Shown here: piece after piece, positions 27,907 through 35,867 of the stretch
How positions within the stretch are numbered: position 1 is the first letter of the stretch
How the letters are laid out: the number at the start of each line of letters is the position of its first letter
DNA from: CAVUPF01 sp963743285
GTDB lineage: Bacteria > Actinomycetota > Thermoleophilia > Solirubrobacterales > 70-9
Length of the DNA: 64,000 nucleotides
NCBI GenBank assembly: GCA_963743285.1
Contig: CAVUPF010000001.1
Span: 558,001 to 622,000, forward strand
Direction: 5' to 3'
Program-made: the position numbers and the translations under genes
The notes under the pieces: model-generated
Told to the model about the DNA's origin: nothing
What the model saw: the letters and a program-made list of their open reading frames with translations, nothing else
The model's database searches: none

Positions 27907-28398
27907 TTGCTTACAAAACCCACATATATCGTCCTTGTCCTTCTCGCCGCCGCCGTCTTCCCGGCAGCTGCGCTCGCCGCGACCGGCGGCGAATCAACCG
28001 CTTCACGGCTCGGCCTAACCGACGCGAGGCCGGTGAAGATCCGGATGCTCCAGCGTCCGGCCGAGCAACTCCACCAGGCGATCCGCATCGAGGTGAGGAA
28101 GCTCCGCGCGGAAAACCACGCCAGGCTTCAAAGGCGACACCGCGAGAGCTTCGCCCACCTGCCGGGCGGCGTCAGCCTCGCCACCCTCGACGCGATCGCG
28201 GCCTGCGAGTCGGGCCGCAACCCGACCGCGGTCTCTCCCGGTGGCACCTACCGCGGCCTTTACCAGTTCGACTACGGCACATGGGCCTCGGTCGGCGGCA
28301 GTGGAGACCCGGCGGCAGCTCCCGCTGCCGAACAGACCTACCGAGCGGCGTTGCTCTACTCGCGCTCGGGCCCCGGCCCTTGGCCCGTCTGCGGCTGA
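27907..28398 (+). CDS. Exported Rpf/transglycosylase-like protein
   Basis: 163 residues from a TTG start: signal peptide (YIVLVLLAAAVFPAAALA), a basic helical linker, and a C-terminal resuscitation-promoting-factor-like lysozyme fold (LDAIAACESGRNPTAVSPGGTYRGLYQFDYGTWASVGG). The Glu in ACESG is the expected catalytic acid for cleaving peptidoglycan glycan strands. It ends with a free Cys (PWPVCG), as is common in this group. The start is uncertain because no ATG is available before the signal peptide. Confidence 0.85.
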   Translation: MLTKPTYIVLVLLAAAVFPAAALAATGGESTASRLGLTDARPVKIRMLQRPAEQLHQAIRIEVRKLRAENHARLQRRHRESFAHLPGGVSLATLDAIAACESGRNPTAVSPGGTYRGLYQFDYGTWASVGGSGDPAAAPAAEQTYRAALLYSRSGPGPWPVCG

Positions 28399-28546
28399 GC
28401 CGCCAGACGGAGTCGGGCGCCCTTCCCCGCCAGGGCGCTTTCGCAGGGTCCCGGCGCAGAGACGCCGGTGCGCAGCGAAGCGAAGTGTCGAGCGCCGGAA
28501 CTGCCCGGCCCCACCCACGCCGAATGCCTGCGAGGATGAGCGCGCG

Positions 28547-29395
28547 ATGAGCGGCGAGCGCGTCCCTACTCCCAACCCACAGGGGCCGAGTCGCAAGCCG
28601 CCGCGCGAGTCGATCGCCGAGGCCCGCGTCCGGGCCCCGACCCGCGGCAACCGCAAGCTGGAGGGCTTTCTCGAGGCGGTAAACGAGGACGAGCAGGTGA
28701 GGACCTGGTGGTACATGTCGCAGGTCCACGCCGAGCGGCTGGGGATGTCGGACCACTCGTGGGTCCACATGCAGATCGTCCTCAACATCGCCCTGCGGCT
28801 CTTGCGGTTGCTCGGCAAAGCCGGGGTGGAGCCGGCGGTCGTCGCCGATCACGGGATGAGCGCCCGGGACGCCGAGGTGGTGGTTGCCGGCGGCGCCCTC
28901 CTGCACGACGTCGGCATGTCGATTCACCGCGTCGACCACGAGGCCTACAGCCTCTTCCTCGCCAGCGGCGCCCTTGACCGCCTGCTCGCCAGCTCCTACA
29001 AAGAGCCGCAGCGTACGATCATCGCCGCGGAGATCCTCCACGCGATCATCGGCCACCGCCGCCGCGGCGAGCCCTACACGGTTGAGGCGGGGGTGGTCCG
29101 GGTCGCCGATGCGCTCGACATGGCCCAGGGGCGGACCCGCATCCCGATCGAGGCCGGCCAGGAGGGGATCCACTCGATCTCCGCCGCCGCAGTAGACGAG
29201 GTTCGGATCCAGGCCGGGGAGGAGCGGCCGGTGCGGATCGAGATCGAGCTCAACAACTCAGCCGGGATCTTCCAGGTCGACGACCTGCTGGCGACGAAGA
29301 TCCGCGGCACCCCGCTGGAGGGCCGGGTCGAGGTTGTGGCGAATATCGAGGGGGAGAGCGAGAAGCGTCTGCTGAGCGGCTTCCGGCTGTCCTGA
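28547..29395 (+). CDS. HD-domain metal-dependent phosphohydrolase
   Basis: 282 residues. The HD region runs from HSWVHMQIVLNIALRLL through GGALLHDVGMSIHRVDHE (the HD pair) to a later helix with EILHAIIGHRR and VVRVADALDMAQGR, the pattern of broad HD hydrolases that cleave (p)ppGpp-like or cyclic nucleotides. A C-terminal beta region of about 80 residues follows. ATG 28547 is chosen; the in-frame extension upstream to 28241 lacks conserved sequence and overlaps the Rpf-like gene. It abuts the convergent small membrane gene with no gap. Confidence 0.75.
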   Translation: MSGERVPTPNPQGPSRKPPRESIAEARVRAPTRGNRKLEGFLEAVNEDEQVRTWWYMSQVHAERLGMSDHSWVHMQIVLNIALRLLRLLGKAGVEPAVVADHGMSARDAEVVVAGGALLHDVGMSIHRVDHEAYSLFLASGALDRLLASSYKEPQRTIIAAEILHAIIGHRRRGEPYTVEAGVVRVADALDMAQGRTRIPIEAGQEGIHSISAAAVDEVRIQAGEERPVRIEIELNNSAGIFQVDDLLATKIRGTPLEGRVEVVANIEGESEKRLLSGFRLS

Positions 29396-29635
29396 CTAGC
29401 CGTACCGTTCGAGGTCGTAGCGGCGCCGTTCCTTGCGCTTCTCCAGTTTGCCCTGGATCAGCGACATCACGATCACCAAGACGGCGAAGAAGATCATCAC
29501 CCCGAAGCAACAGAAGGTGACCGTTTTGTCGGTAATCGGACCGGCCAGGCCGACCCCATTGTCGGCCAGCGCCGCTGGCGCCGCGACCAGCAGCAGCGAC
29601 CAGGTGGCGAGGAAGAGTGCGGCGGCGCGCTTCAC
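29396..29635 (-). CDS. Small exported/membrane protein of unknown function
   Basis: 79 residues from GTG 29635: a signal peptide (RAAALFLATWSLLLVAAPAALA), a short loop, one membrane helix (TFCCFGVMIFFAVLVIVMSLI) and a strongly basic cytoplasmic tail (KLEKRKERRRYDLERYG). No family is recognised. Two 11-bp TTCAC-type repeats lie 62-83 bases upstream in its own orientation, so it may be phosphate-regulated. It is divergent from the response regulator gene. Confidence 0.65.
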   Translation of the reverse strand: MKRAAALFLATWSLLLVAAPAALADNGVGLAGPITDKTVTFCCFGVMIFFAVLVIVMSLIQGKLEKRKERRRYDLERYG

Positions 29636-29696
29636 TGGCGGCAATCTAGCGCAAGCGAGCGCGGCGCCGGCCGCTTTTCCGCAAATAGGACGCTTC

Positions 29697-29718
29697 GAGT
29701 TGTGAAAATCCTGTGAAC
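29697..29718 (-). promoter_or_regulatory. Candidate PHO box (two 11-bp direct repeats)
   Basis: Read on the minus strand, GTTCACAGGAT is followed directly by TTTCACAACTC: two TTCAC cores exactly 11 bases apart, as in actinobacterial PhoP-binding direct repeats. It lies in the divergent region between the small membrane gene (same orientation) and the OmpR-type regulator, so either or both may be controlled. Confidence 0.5.
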
Positions 29719-29787
29719 GCAGGGAATTTTGGCAAGCGACCGTCGCCGCCGAGGCATACAATCGCTTTGCCTCGGAAGCAGGTTCAC

Positions 29788-30600
29788 TTGCTGCCCGTCC
29801 GAATTGGCGTCGCCAACTTGAACCCACAGCAGACCATCAGGCTCGCGGTTATCGACACCGACAGTGGTTTCGTGACCGTGCTGTCGAAACGCACCGAGGT
29901 CGCCGGCTGGCAGCTCCGCCAGGTGGCTGGCGCCGTCCCGCCCGAGGAGCTGGTGGCGATGAAGCTGAACGCCCTCCTGCTCGACCCGGCCGTGCTGGGG
30001 GAGGATGGCTGGGGTTATCTCGAGCGAGTCTGCGCGATGCTCCCCGACCTCGGCGTGGTCGTCTGCACCAGCCGCTCCACCGTTGCCCAGCGGGTCCGGG
30101 GCCTGCGCCTCGGGGTCGATGACTGGATCACCAAGCCCTGTCATCCCGAGGAGGCGATGGCCCGGATCGAGGCGGTCTCGCGCCGCCGTCGCCGCGGCCA
30201 CTCGAGCGCCGAAGCCGGCCCGCTCGTCGCTGGTGAGCTGGAGATTCGAGCCGACCAGTTCCAGGCCTTCGCCAGCGACGGCAGCCTCGACCTCACCCGC
30301 CGCGAGTTCGAGCTGTTGCACCTGCTCGCCGAGGCAAAAGGCCAGGTGCTGGAGCGCGAGACGATCTATCAGCGGGTCTGGGGCTACGCGATGGCCCACG
30401 GCGACCGCTCGGTCGACGTCTTCGTCCGCAAGCTGCGCCAGAAGTTGGAGAAGCGCTCGCCGGAGTGGAGCTACATCCATACCCACTTCGGGGTTGGCTA
30501 CCGCTTCGACCCCGAGCCGGTGCCCGGCATCGCCGGCGAGGCCTTGGCGGAGGCGCTCGCCGCCGAGCGCTCGCCGCAGCCCGAGCGCGCCGCCGCCTGA
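29788..30600 (+). CDS. OmpR/PhoB-family response regulator
   Basis: Receiver domain (LAVIDTDSGF acidic pair, phospho-acceptor Asp in ALLLDPAVLG, Thr/Ser in VVVCTSRS, Lys in DDWITKPC) followed by a winged-helix DNA-binding domain (LTRREFELLHLLAEAKGQVL, RSVDVFVRKLRQKLE, HTHFGVGYRF). It is placed before pstSCAB and is the likely PhoP/PhoB of this locus. The start is unclear: TTG 29788 after GGAAGCAGG is chosen, while TTG 29818 and GTG 29713 are alternatives. No sensor kinase is nearby. Confidence 0.82.
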   Translation: MLPVRIGVANLNPQQTIRLAVIDTDSGFVTVLSKRTEVAGWQLRQVAGAVPPEELVAMKLNALLLDPAVLGEDGWGYLERVCAMLPDLGVVVCTSRSTVAQRVRGLRLGVDDWITKPCHPEEAMARIEAVSRRRRRGHSSAEAGPLVAGELEIRADQFQAFASDGSLDLTRREFELLHLLAEAKGQVLERETIYQRVWGYAMAHGDRSVDVFVRKLRQKLEKRSPEWSYIHTHFGVGYRFDPEPVPGIAGEALAEALAAERSPQPERAAA

Positions 30601-30603
30601 GCG

Positions 30604-30643
30604 CTTCACAACCCGTTCACAACTGCTTCACGTCGAGGTAACC
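30604..30643 (+). promoter_or_regulatory. Candidate PHO box (three to four 11-bp direct repeats)
   Basis: TTCAC occurs at 30605, 30616 and 30627, exactly 11 bases apart, with a weaker fourth unit (GTAAC) at 30638. The units CTTCACAACCC and GTTCACAACTG closely match the GTTCACC-type repeat bound by PhoP in Streptomyces. It sits just after regulator 1 and 35 bases before the start of the receiver-less regulator. Confidence 0.65.
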
Positions 30644-30677
30644 GCGTCGGCGCCGAGCCCCGCCATGCTCGTCGGGC

Positions 30678-31007
30678 ATGGCGGGCGAAAACGGGAGCTC
30701 AGATCGGCAGCTGGCCGAGCGGCTGGAAATCCGCCCCGACCAGCACGCCGCGCTGGTCGACGGGCGCCCGCTCAGCCTGACGATGCGCGAGCTGCAGCTG
30801 CTCACCACCCTGGCGGCCCACCCGCAGCGGATCATGACCAGGGAGGAGCTCTACGCCGCGGTCTGGGGCCGCCACCCCCGCCACGCCGATCGCTCTGTTG
30901 ACGTCTACGTCAGCCGCCTGCGCTCCAAGCTCGGCGAGGCGCTGCCGGACCTGCGCCTGATCCACACCCACAACGGGATCGGCTACCGCTTCTCCCCGGA
31001 TGGCTGA
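30678..31007 (+). CDS. Receiver-less winged-helix regulator (PhoB-type DNA-binding domain)
   Basis: 109 residues consisting only of an OmpR/PhoB-type winged helix: LTMRELQLLTTLAAHPQRIM, REELYAAVWGRHPRHADRS, DVYVSRLRSKLGEAL and HTHNGIGYRFSPDG. No receiver domain or phospho-acceptor is encoded upstream in any frame. Its recognition region resembles that of the full-length regulator just upstream (RSVDV.V..LR.KL), so it could compete for or share the same 11-bp repeats. A candidate PHO box precedes it and another follows it, before pstS. Confidence 0.8.
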   Translation: MAGENGSSDRQLAERLEIRPDQHAALVDGRPLSLTMRELQLLTTLAAHPQRIMTREELYAAVWGRHPRHADRSVDVYVSRLRSKLGEALPDLRLIHTHNGIGYRFSPDG

Positions 31008-31033
31008 TGCGCAGTTTCCCTGCCGCGATTGGT

Positions 31034-31074
31034 TCTTTACATCTTTTTTACATTCTCGATACAGCGAGGTAACA
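31034..31074 (+). promoter_or_regulatory. Candidate PHO box upstream of pstS
   Basis: TTTACAT at 31036 and again at 31047, then GATAC at 31058 and GTAAC at 31069: four related units at exact 11-bp intervals, in the same phase as the box at 30604 including the weaker fourth GTAAC unit. It ends 64 bases before the pstS GTG, a normal position for an activator of the pst operon. Confidence 0.6.
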
Positions 31075-31137
31075 AGCTGCGCAAAGGCCGCTGCGAGCGT
31101 GCCGGGCAGACGGCCATCAAGGTAAAGGAGAGATCGC

Positions 31138-32177
31138 GTGACTAAGAGACTTCTCAGCGCCGGCCTGGCACTGGTGCTCACGACCGGGGTTGTCGCCTGC
31201 GGCAGCTCTTCCTCAACTACCAGCACCAGCTCCTCCAACTCGCCGCTGGTCGGCGCCGGCAGCACCCTGGTGGCGCCGCTGATGTCGAAATGGCAGGCGA
31301 GCTACGCGAGCAAAACCAAAGAAACGGTCACCTACGGCGCGATCGGCAGCGGCGGCGGGATCGCTCAGATCACCTCCCGCACGGTCGACTTCGGCGCCTC
31401 CGATGCCCCGCTGACCCCCGAACAGTTCAAAGAAGCAAACGGCGTCGTGCAGATCCCCTGGGCGCTGAGCGGCACGGTGCCCGCCTACAACGTCAAGGGT
31501 GCGCCGAAGAACCTGAAGCTGAGCGGTGAAGTCCTGGCCGACATCTACCTCGGCAAGATCACCACCTGGAATGACCCGGCGATCGCCAAGCTCAATCCCG
31601 GCGTCAGCCTGCCGGCCACGAAGATCACCCCCGTCTACCGCAGCGACGGCAGCGGCGATACCTATGCGTTCACCAACTACCTCTCGACGGTCGACCCCGA
31701 ATTCAAGTCGAAGGTCGGGACCTCGACCAGCGTCAAGTTCCCGACCGGCACCGGCGCCGAAGGAAACGATGGCGTCTCGGCCGCGATCTCCCAGACCAAC
31801 GGGGCGATCGGCTACGTCGGCCTCGCCTACGCGCTCTCCAACAAACTCGACGTGCCGCTGGTCGAAACTCGGCCGGGAACTTCCCGGTTCCGGGGGTGAA
31901 GAGCGTCGAAGCGGCGGCGAGCGCGGTGAAGACGATTAACGTGGACAACTCGATCTCGCTCGCTAGCCTGCCAACCTCGGCCAAGGGCGCCTACCCGATC
32001 TCGACCTACACCTACGTGATCGTGCCGCTCAAGTCCTCCAAAGCGGCGGCGCTGCAGAAGTTCATCACCTACGCGATCGGCCCGGGCCAGGAATCTGGTC
32101 CCGCCCTTGACTTCGCGCCGCTGCCCGCAGCGGTCATCGCCGCCGATAAGAAGGCGATCGCCAAGATCGGCAGCTAG
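31138..32177 (+). pseudogene. pstS: Phosphate ABC transporter substrate-binding lipoprotein, one frameshift
   Basis: Signal peptide with lipobox (VLTTGVVACGSS), Ser/Thr linker, then the phosphate-binding fold: LVGAGSTLVAPLMSKW, GAIGSGGGIAQITSRTVDFGASDAPLT, TPVYRSDGSGDTYAFTNYL and GAIGYVGLAYA. The frame breaks at 31864-31867: one missing A in GTCGAAAC would turn VETRPGTS.. into VENSAGNFPVPGVKSVEAAA, which continues in the second frame to the stop at 32177. With the base restored the protein is about 346 residues. A homopolymer error is most likely, and the gene is otherwise normal. GTG start after AAGGAGA. Confidence 0.9.
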
Positions 32178-33167
32178 GTGGAGGCCGGCGCCCTCGGCAC
32201 CCCGGTTCTGCGGGCCCGGCGCAACCGCAAAGATCGCATCGGTGACCCGCTGCTGCGGGGCCTCTCCGGCCTCGCAGCAGCGCTCGCCGTCGTTGTACTC
32301 GGGGGGATCGTCTATGAGGTCATCCACCTCGCCGGCCCGGCGATCTCGAAGTTCGGCATCGGCTTCGTCACCACCAACGACTGGAACCCGGTCAGCCAGC
32401 GCTTCGGCGCCGCCCCCTTCCTCTACGGGACGGTGGTGACCTCGACGATCGCGCTGCTCTTTGCCGCGCCGCTCTCGATCTCGATCTCGATCTATCTGAC
32501 CGAGCTGGCCCCGAAGCGCCTGCGGCGGCCGGTGGCGACCCTGGTCGACATGCTCGCCGCCATTCCCAGCGTCATCCTCGGGCTCTGGGGGATCCTCGTC
32601 CTCGGGCCGTTCATGGACGGCACGATTGAGCCGGCGCTGAAGAGCGTGCTCGGCTTCCTGCCGATCTTCAGCGGCGAACCGTCGGCCTTCGGCTACCTGA
32701 CCGCGGCGCTGATCCTCACGATCATGACCACCCCGATCATCACCAGCGTCACTCGCGAGGTCTTCGAGACGGTGCCCGGCGAGCTCAAGGAGGGCTCCTA
32801 CGCGCTCGGCGCGACCCGCTGGGAGATGGTCCGCCAGGTCGTGCTCCCCTACTCGCGGGCGGGAATCGTCGGAGCTGTCATCCTCGGGCTGGGCCGGGCG
32901 ATCGGGGAGGCGATCGCGGTCGCCCAGGTGATCGGCGGCGCGACCGGGATCAACGTCTCGCTCTTTCACACCGGCGGGACGCTGGCGGCACAGATCGCCT
33001 CCCAGTTCCTGGGGGCCACCTCGGCGTTGCAGAAGGCATCGCTCGCCTATCTCGGTCTGATCTTGCTGGTCTTCGCGGTGATCGTCAACGTGATCGCGCG
33101 GCTGATCGTCCAGCGCGGGACGCTGAAGGACACCCAGGTCACCCTGACCGAGGCGGAGGGGATGTGA
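32178..33167 (+). CDS. pstC: Phosphate ABC transporter permease PstC
   Basis: A 329-residue inner-membrane permease with six predicted helices. It has the typical PstC opening (LLRGLSGLAAALAVVVLGGIVYEVI), SIYLTELAPKRLRRPV, MLAAIPSVILGLWG and the cytoplasmic ATPase-contact loop EGSYALGATRWEMVRQVVLPYSRAG followed by GLGRAIGEAIAVA. It starts at the GTG directly after the pstS stop with no gap, so it is co-transcribed. Confidence 0.94.
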   Translation: MEAGALGTPVLRARRNRKDRIGDPLLRGLSGLAAALAVVVLGGIVYEVIHLAGPAISKFGIGFVTTNDWNPVSQRFGAAPFLYGTVVTSTIALLFAAPLSISISIYLTELAPKRLRRPVATLVDMLAAIPSVILGLWGILVLGPFMDGTIEPALKSVLGFLPIFSGEPSAFGYLTAALILTIMTTPIITSVTREVFETVPGELKEGSYALGATRWEMVRQVVLPYSRAGIVGAVILGLGRAIGEAIAVAQVIGGATGINVSLFHTGGTLAAQIASQFLGATSALQKASLAYLGLILLVFAVIVNVIARLIVQRGTLKDTQVTLTEAEGM

Positions 33168-33190
33168 GCGCCACAGCCGGCACGGGGGCG

Positions 33191-33222
33191 CGCGGCGATC
33201 GGGGCTCGCGGCGATCGGGGCG
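33191..33222 (+). repeat. 16-bp tandem repeat before pstA
   Basis: CGCGGCGATCGGGGCT is followed immediately by CGCGGCGATCGGGGCG (15 of 16 bases identical). It lies in the 73-base gap between pstC and pstA. A role is unknown; it may be simple slippage duplication in GC-rich DNA. Confidence 0.6.
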
Positions 33223-33240
33223 CGGGCGCGAGGCTGGCCG

Positions 33241-34125
33241 ATGAGCCCGGGCGAGGGTCACGCGCTGCTGATCGACCGTGGCAACCTGAAGCGGCGCAAC
33301 CGCTTTAACCGGCTGATCGAGATCATCTCGACCGTGGCGGCGCTGCTCGCCGTCGTGGTGCTCCTCATCGTGGTCGGCTCGGTCCTCGGGAAGGGGGCCG
33401 GAGCGCTCAGCCTTCACTTCCTGACCACCCCGACGGCGCTCTTCGGCGAAGTCGGCGGCGGCATCTCCAACGCGATCGTCGGCTCCGCGATCATGGTCGC
33501 ACTGGCGGCCCTGATGGCGATCCCGGTCGGGCTCTTGGTGGCGATCTACACGACCGAGTTCGCCCCGCAGCGGATCAGCCACGCCGTCCGCTTCGTGCTC
33601 GACATCCTGAACGGGGTGCCGACGATCATCACCGGCATCTTCGTCTACGGGCTGCTGGTCGCCCACCAGGAACAGAGCGGGTTCGCGGCCTCGGTGGCGC
33701 TGGCGATCATCATGTTGCCGATCGTCGCCCGCACCGCCCAGGAGGTGCTGACGCTGGTTCCCGGCACGCTCAAGGAGGCGGCCCATGCGCTCGGGATCGC
33801 CCGTTGGCGGACCACGATCCGGATCACGGTCCCGACCGCGGCCGGCGGCCTGATCACCGGTTCTCTGCTTGCCGTCGCCCGCGTGGCGGGGGAGACGGCG
33901 CCGCTTATCCTGCTCTCTTCGATCTATGCGCAGGGCGTCCTCACCAACCCCTCGCAGGCCCTGGCCTCGATCCCGATCTTCATCTACCGCTCCTCCGAGT
34001 CGCCAAGCCCCGAAGCGCACACCCAGGCCTGGGCCGCCGCCCTGATCCTGATCGCTTTCGTGCTCGCCCTCAACGTCCTCGCCCGCACCTTGTACGCCCG
34101 TTCCCGCAGGCGCCTGGGAGCCTGA
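33241..34125 (+). CDS. pstA: Phosphate ABC transporter permease PstA
   Basis: A 294-residue permease paired with PstC. Typical sequences are AIYTTEFAPQRISHAVRFVLDILNGVPTIITG, the ATPase-contact loop LKEAAHALGIARWRTTIRITVPTAAGG and LLAVARVAGETAPLILLSS. Six membrane helices are expected. The ATG at 33241 is chosen because the GTG immediately after pstC (33164) opens a different frame that closes at 33240-33242. Confidence 0.93.
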   Translation: MSPGEGHALLIDRGNLKRRNRFNRLIEIISTVAALLAVVVLLIVVGSVLGKGAGALSLHFLTTPTALFGEVGGGISNAIVGSAIMVALAALMAIPVGLLVAIYTTEFAPQRISHAVRFVLDILNGVPTIITGIFVYGLLVAHQEQSGFAASVALAIIMLPIVARTAQEVLTLVPGTLKEAAHALGIARWRTTIRITVPTAAGGLITGSLLAVARVAGETAPLILLSSIYAQGVLTNPSQALASIPIFIYRSSESPSPEAHTQAWAAALILIAFVLALNVLARTLYARSRRRLGA

Positions 34126-34164
34126 GCCCCCCAAGCGCCCGCCCGCCAGTATGGGAGTCCTAGG

Positions 34165-35067
34165 ATGACAAACAGAGATTCGACCGAGAACCCACCGATG
34201 ACAGAGCAAAACCCCGAATCGCAGGCAAGTCCCCGGGCGGGCTTCTCCCGCCCGGGACCGACGATCTCGGTGGCCGGGGAGGGCGCCCTGAGGCCGGCGC
34301 AGCATGGCCGCGAGATCGGCAACGTGGAGCTGCGCGACCTGCATGCCTACTACGGGTCCAACCACGCCGTGCGCGGCGTCAGCCTCGGTTTTGACGCCGG
34401 CCGGGTCACCGCGATCATCGGCCCTTCGGGCTGTGGCAAGTCGACGATGGTGCGCTGTATCAACCGCATGCACGAGGAGGCCCCCGGGGCACGGTCCGAG
34501 GGCAACGTCCTGCTCGACGGCCTCGACCTCTTCGATCCGCGGATCGATGTCGTCGCGGTGCGCCGCTCGGTCGGGATGGTCTTCCAGAAGCCAAACCCGT
34601 TCCCGACCATGTCGGTCTTCGACAACGTCACATCTGGCCTGCGCCTGACCGGCGCCTCGCGCAGCGAGCTCGACGACCGCGGCCGCGAAGCGCTGGTCGG
34701 GGCCGGGCTCTGGGAGGAGGTCAAGGACCGCCTGAAGGCGCCCGGTGTGGGGCTTTCGGGAGGCCAGCAGCAGCGCCTCTGCATCGCCCGGGCGCTCGCC
34801 GTTGACCCCGAGGTGCTGCTGATGGATGAGCCCTGCTCGGCGCTGGACCCGGTCGCTACGCTGAGGATCGAGGAGCTGATCGGGGTCCTGAAGGAGCGGG
34901 TGACGATTGTCATCGTCACCCACAACATGCAGCAGGCGGCGCGGGTCGCCGACACTACCGCCTTCATGCTGAGCGGCGAGCTGATCGAGGTAGGCCCCAC
35001 CGACAAGCTCTTCACCAACCCCGACGACGAGCGCACCGAGCAATACGTGACCGGGAAGTTCGGTTGA
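34165..35067 (+). CDS. pstB: Phosphate ABC transporter ATPase PstB
   Basis: A 300-residue ATPase. The first 45 residues are a non-conserved Pro/Ser-rich extension; the core then has LRDLHAYYGSNHAVRGVSL, Walker A (GPSGCGKST), CINRMHEEAPGARSEGNVLLDG, Q-loop (VFQKPNPFPTMSVFDNV), signature LSGGQQQRLCIARALA, Walker B (LLMDEPCSALDP) and THNMQQA. All are diagnostic of PstB. An in-frame ATG at 34198 is an alternative start. Confidence 0.94.
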   Translation: MTNRDSTENPPMTEQNPESQASPRAGFSRPGPTISVAGEGALRPAQHGREIGNVELRDLHAYYGSNHAVRGVSLGFDAGRVTAIIGPSGCGKSTMVRCINRMHEEAPGARSEGNVLLDGLDLFDPRIDVVAVRRSVGMVFQKPNPFPTMSVFDNVTSGLRLTGASRSELDDRGREALVGAGLWEEVKDRLKAPGVGLSGGQQQRLCIARALAVDPEVLLMDEPCSALDPVATLRIEELIGVLKERVTIVIVTHNMQQAARVADTTAFMLSGELIEVGPTDKLFTNPDDERTEQYVTGKFG

Positions 35068-35134
35068 TGGGAGCGGCGCGAGCCCCGCATCCCCGCCGGG
35101 CCATCTGGGCGCGAGCAAAGCGCGAGGCCAAGTG

Positions 35135-35830
35135 ATGTCGCCGGAGACCAGGAGCCACTACCAGGAGGAGCTGGGGCGCCTCGAGGCCAGCGCCCTCGAC
35201 GGGCTCAACCTGGTCAATGCGGCCCTCGAGCGCACCCTGGAGGCGGTCGAGCACCAAGACGTCGAGCTCGCCCAGATCGTCGTCGCCGACGACGATCGCA
35301 TCGACGGTCGCTACCTCGAGGTCCATCAGAGCCTGATCACCCTGCTCGCCACCCAGTCGCCGGTGGCGACCGACCTGCGGCTGATCTCCGCCCTCCTGCA
35401 CATACTGAAGAACGTCGAGCGGATGGGCGATCAGTGCGTGAACATCTGCAAGGTGATCCCGCTGACCGGCAACGAGCCGCCGGCCGACGAGGAGATGGTG
35501 AAGCTGATCCTGACGATGGGGAGGCACGTGCGCTCGATCAATAACCAGGCGAAGCGGGCCTTCGAGGACCGCGACATCGAACTGGCGCAGGACCTGGTGC
35601 GCCGGGACGACGTGGTCGACCAGCTCAACCGCGAGTGCTTCCGCCTGGCCCTGGAGATCGGCGACGACGCCGACCGGCGCGAGTGGGCGATGACGATGCT
35701 GCTGGCGGCGCGCGCGATCGAGCGAATCGGGGACAACGCCGTCGACATCGGCGAGCAGGTCGCCTTCGTGGTCACCGGGCTGTTCCGGGAGTTTGAGGAC
35801 GCTTCTCACCCCGATGCCGTCCCGCGCTGA
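35135..35830 (+). CDS. phoU: Phosphate-transport regulatory protein PhoU
   Basis: 231 residues with the two three-helix bundles of PhoU and its repeated acidic metal-binding motifs (ADDDRIDGRYLEVHQSL, HILKNVERMGDQCVNIC; RRDDVVDQLNRECFRL, AARAIERIGDNAVDIGEQVAF). It normally links Pst transport state to the PhoR kinase, yet no PhoR is encoded in this window. It ends the pst operon. A GTG three bases upstream is an equally possible start. Confidence 0.93.
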   Translation: MSPETRSHYQEELGRLEASALDGLNLVNAALERTLEAVEHQDVELAQIVVADDDRIDGRYLEVHQSLITLLATQSPVATDLRLISALLHILKNVERMGDQCVNICKVIPLTGNEPPADEEMVKLILTMGRHVRSINNQAKRAFEDRDIELAQDLVRRDDVVDQLNRECFRLALEIGDDADRREWAMTMLLAARAIERIGDNAVDIGEQVAFVVTGLFREFEDASHPDAVPR

Positions 35831-35867
35831 CGATCCGACGCGTTTGCCATGATCAAAGCTGGAGACT

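Noticed and set aside
33139..35118. 659-codon minus-strand frame opposite pstA and pstB
   Set aside because: Antisense to two clear Pst genes; the Asp/Arg-rich composition is that of a reverse-complement shadow.
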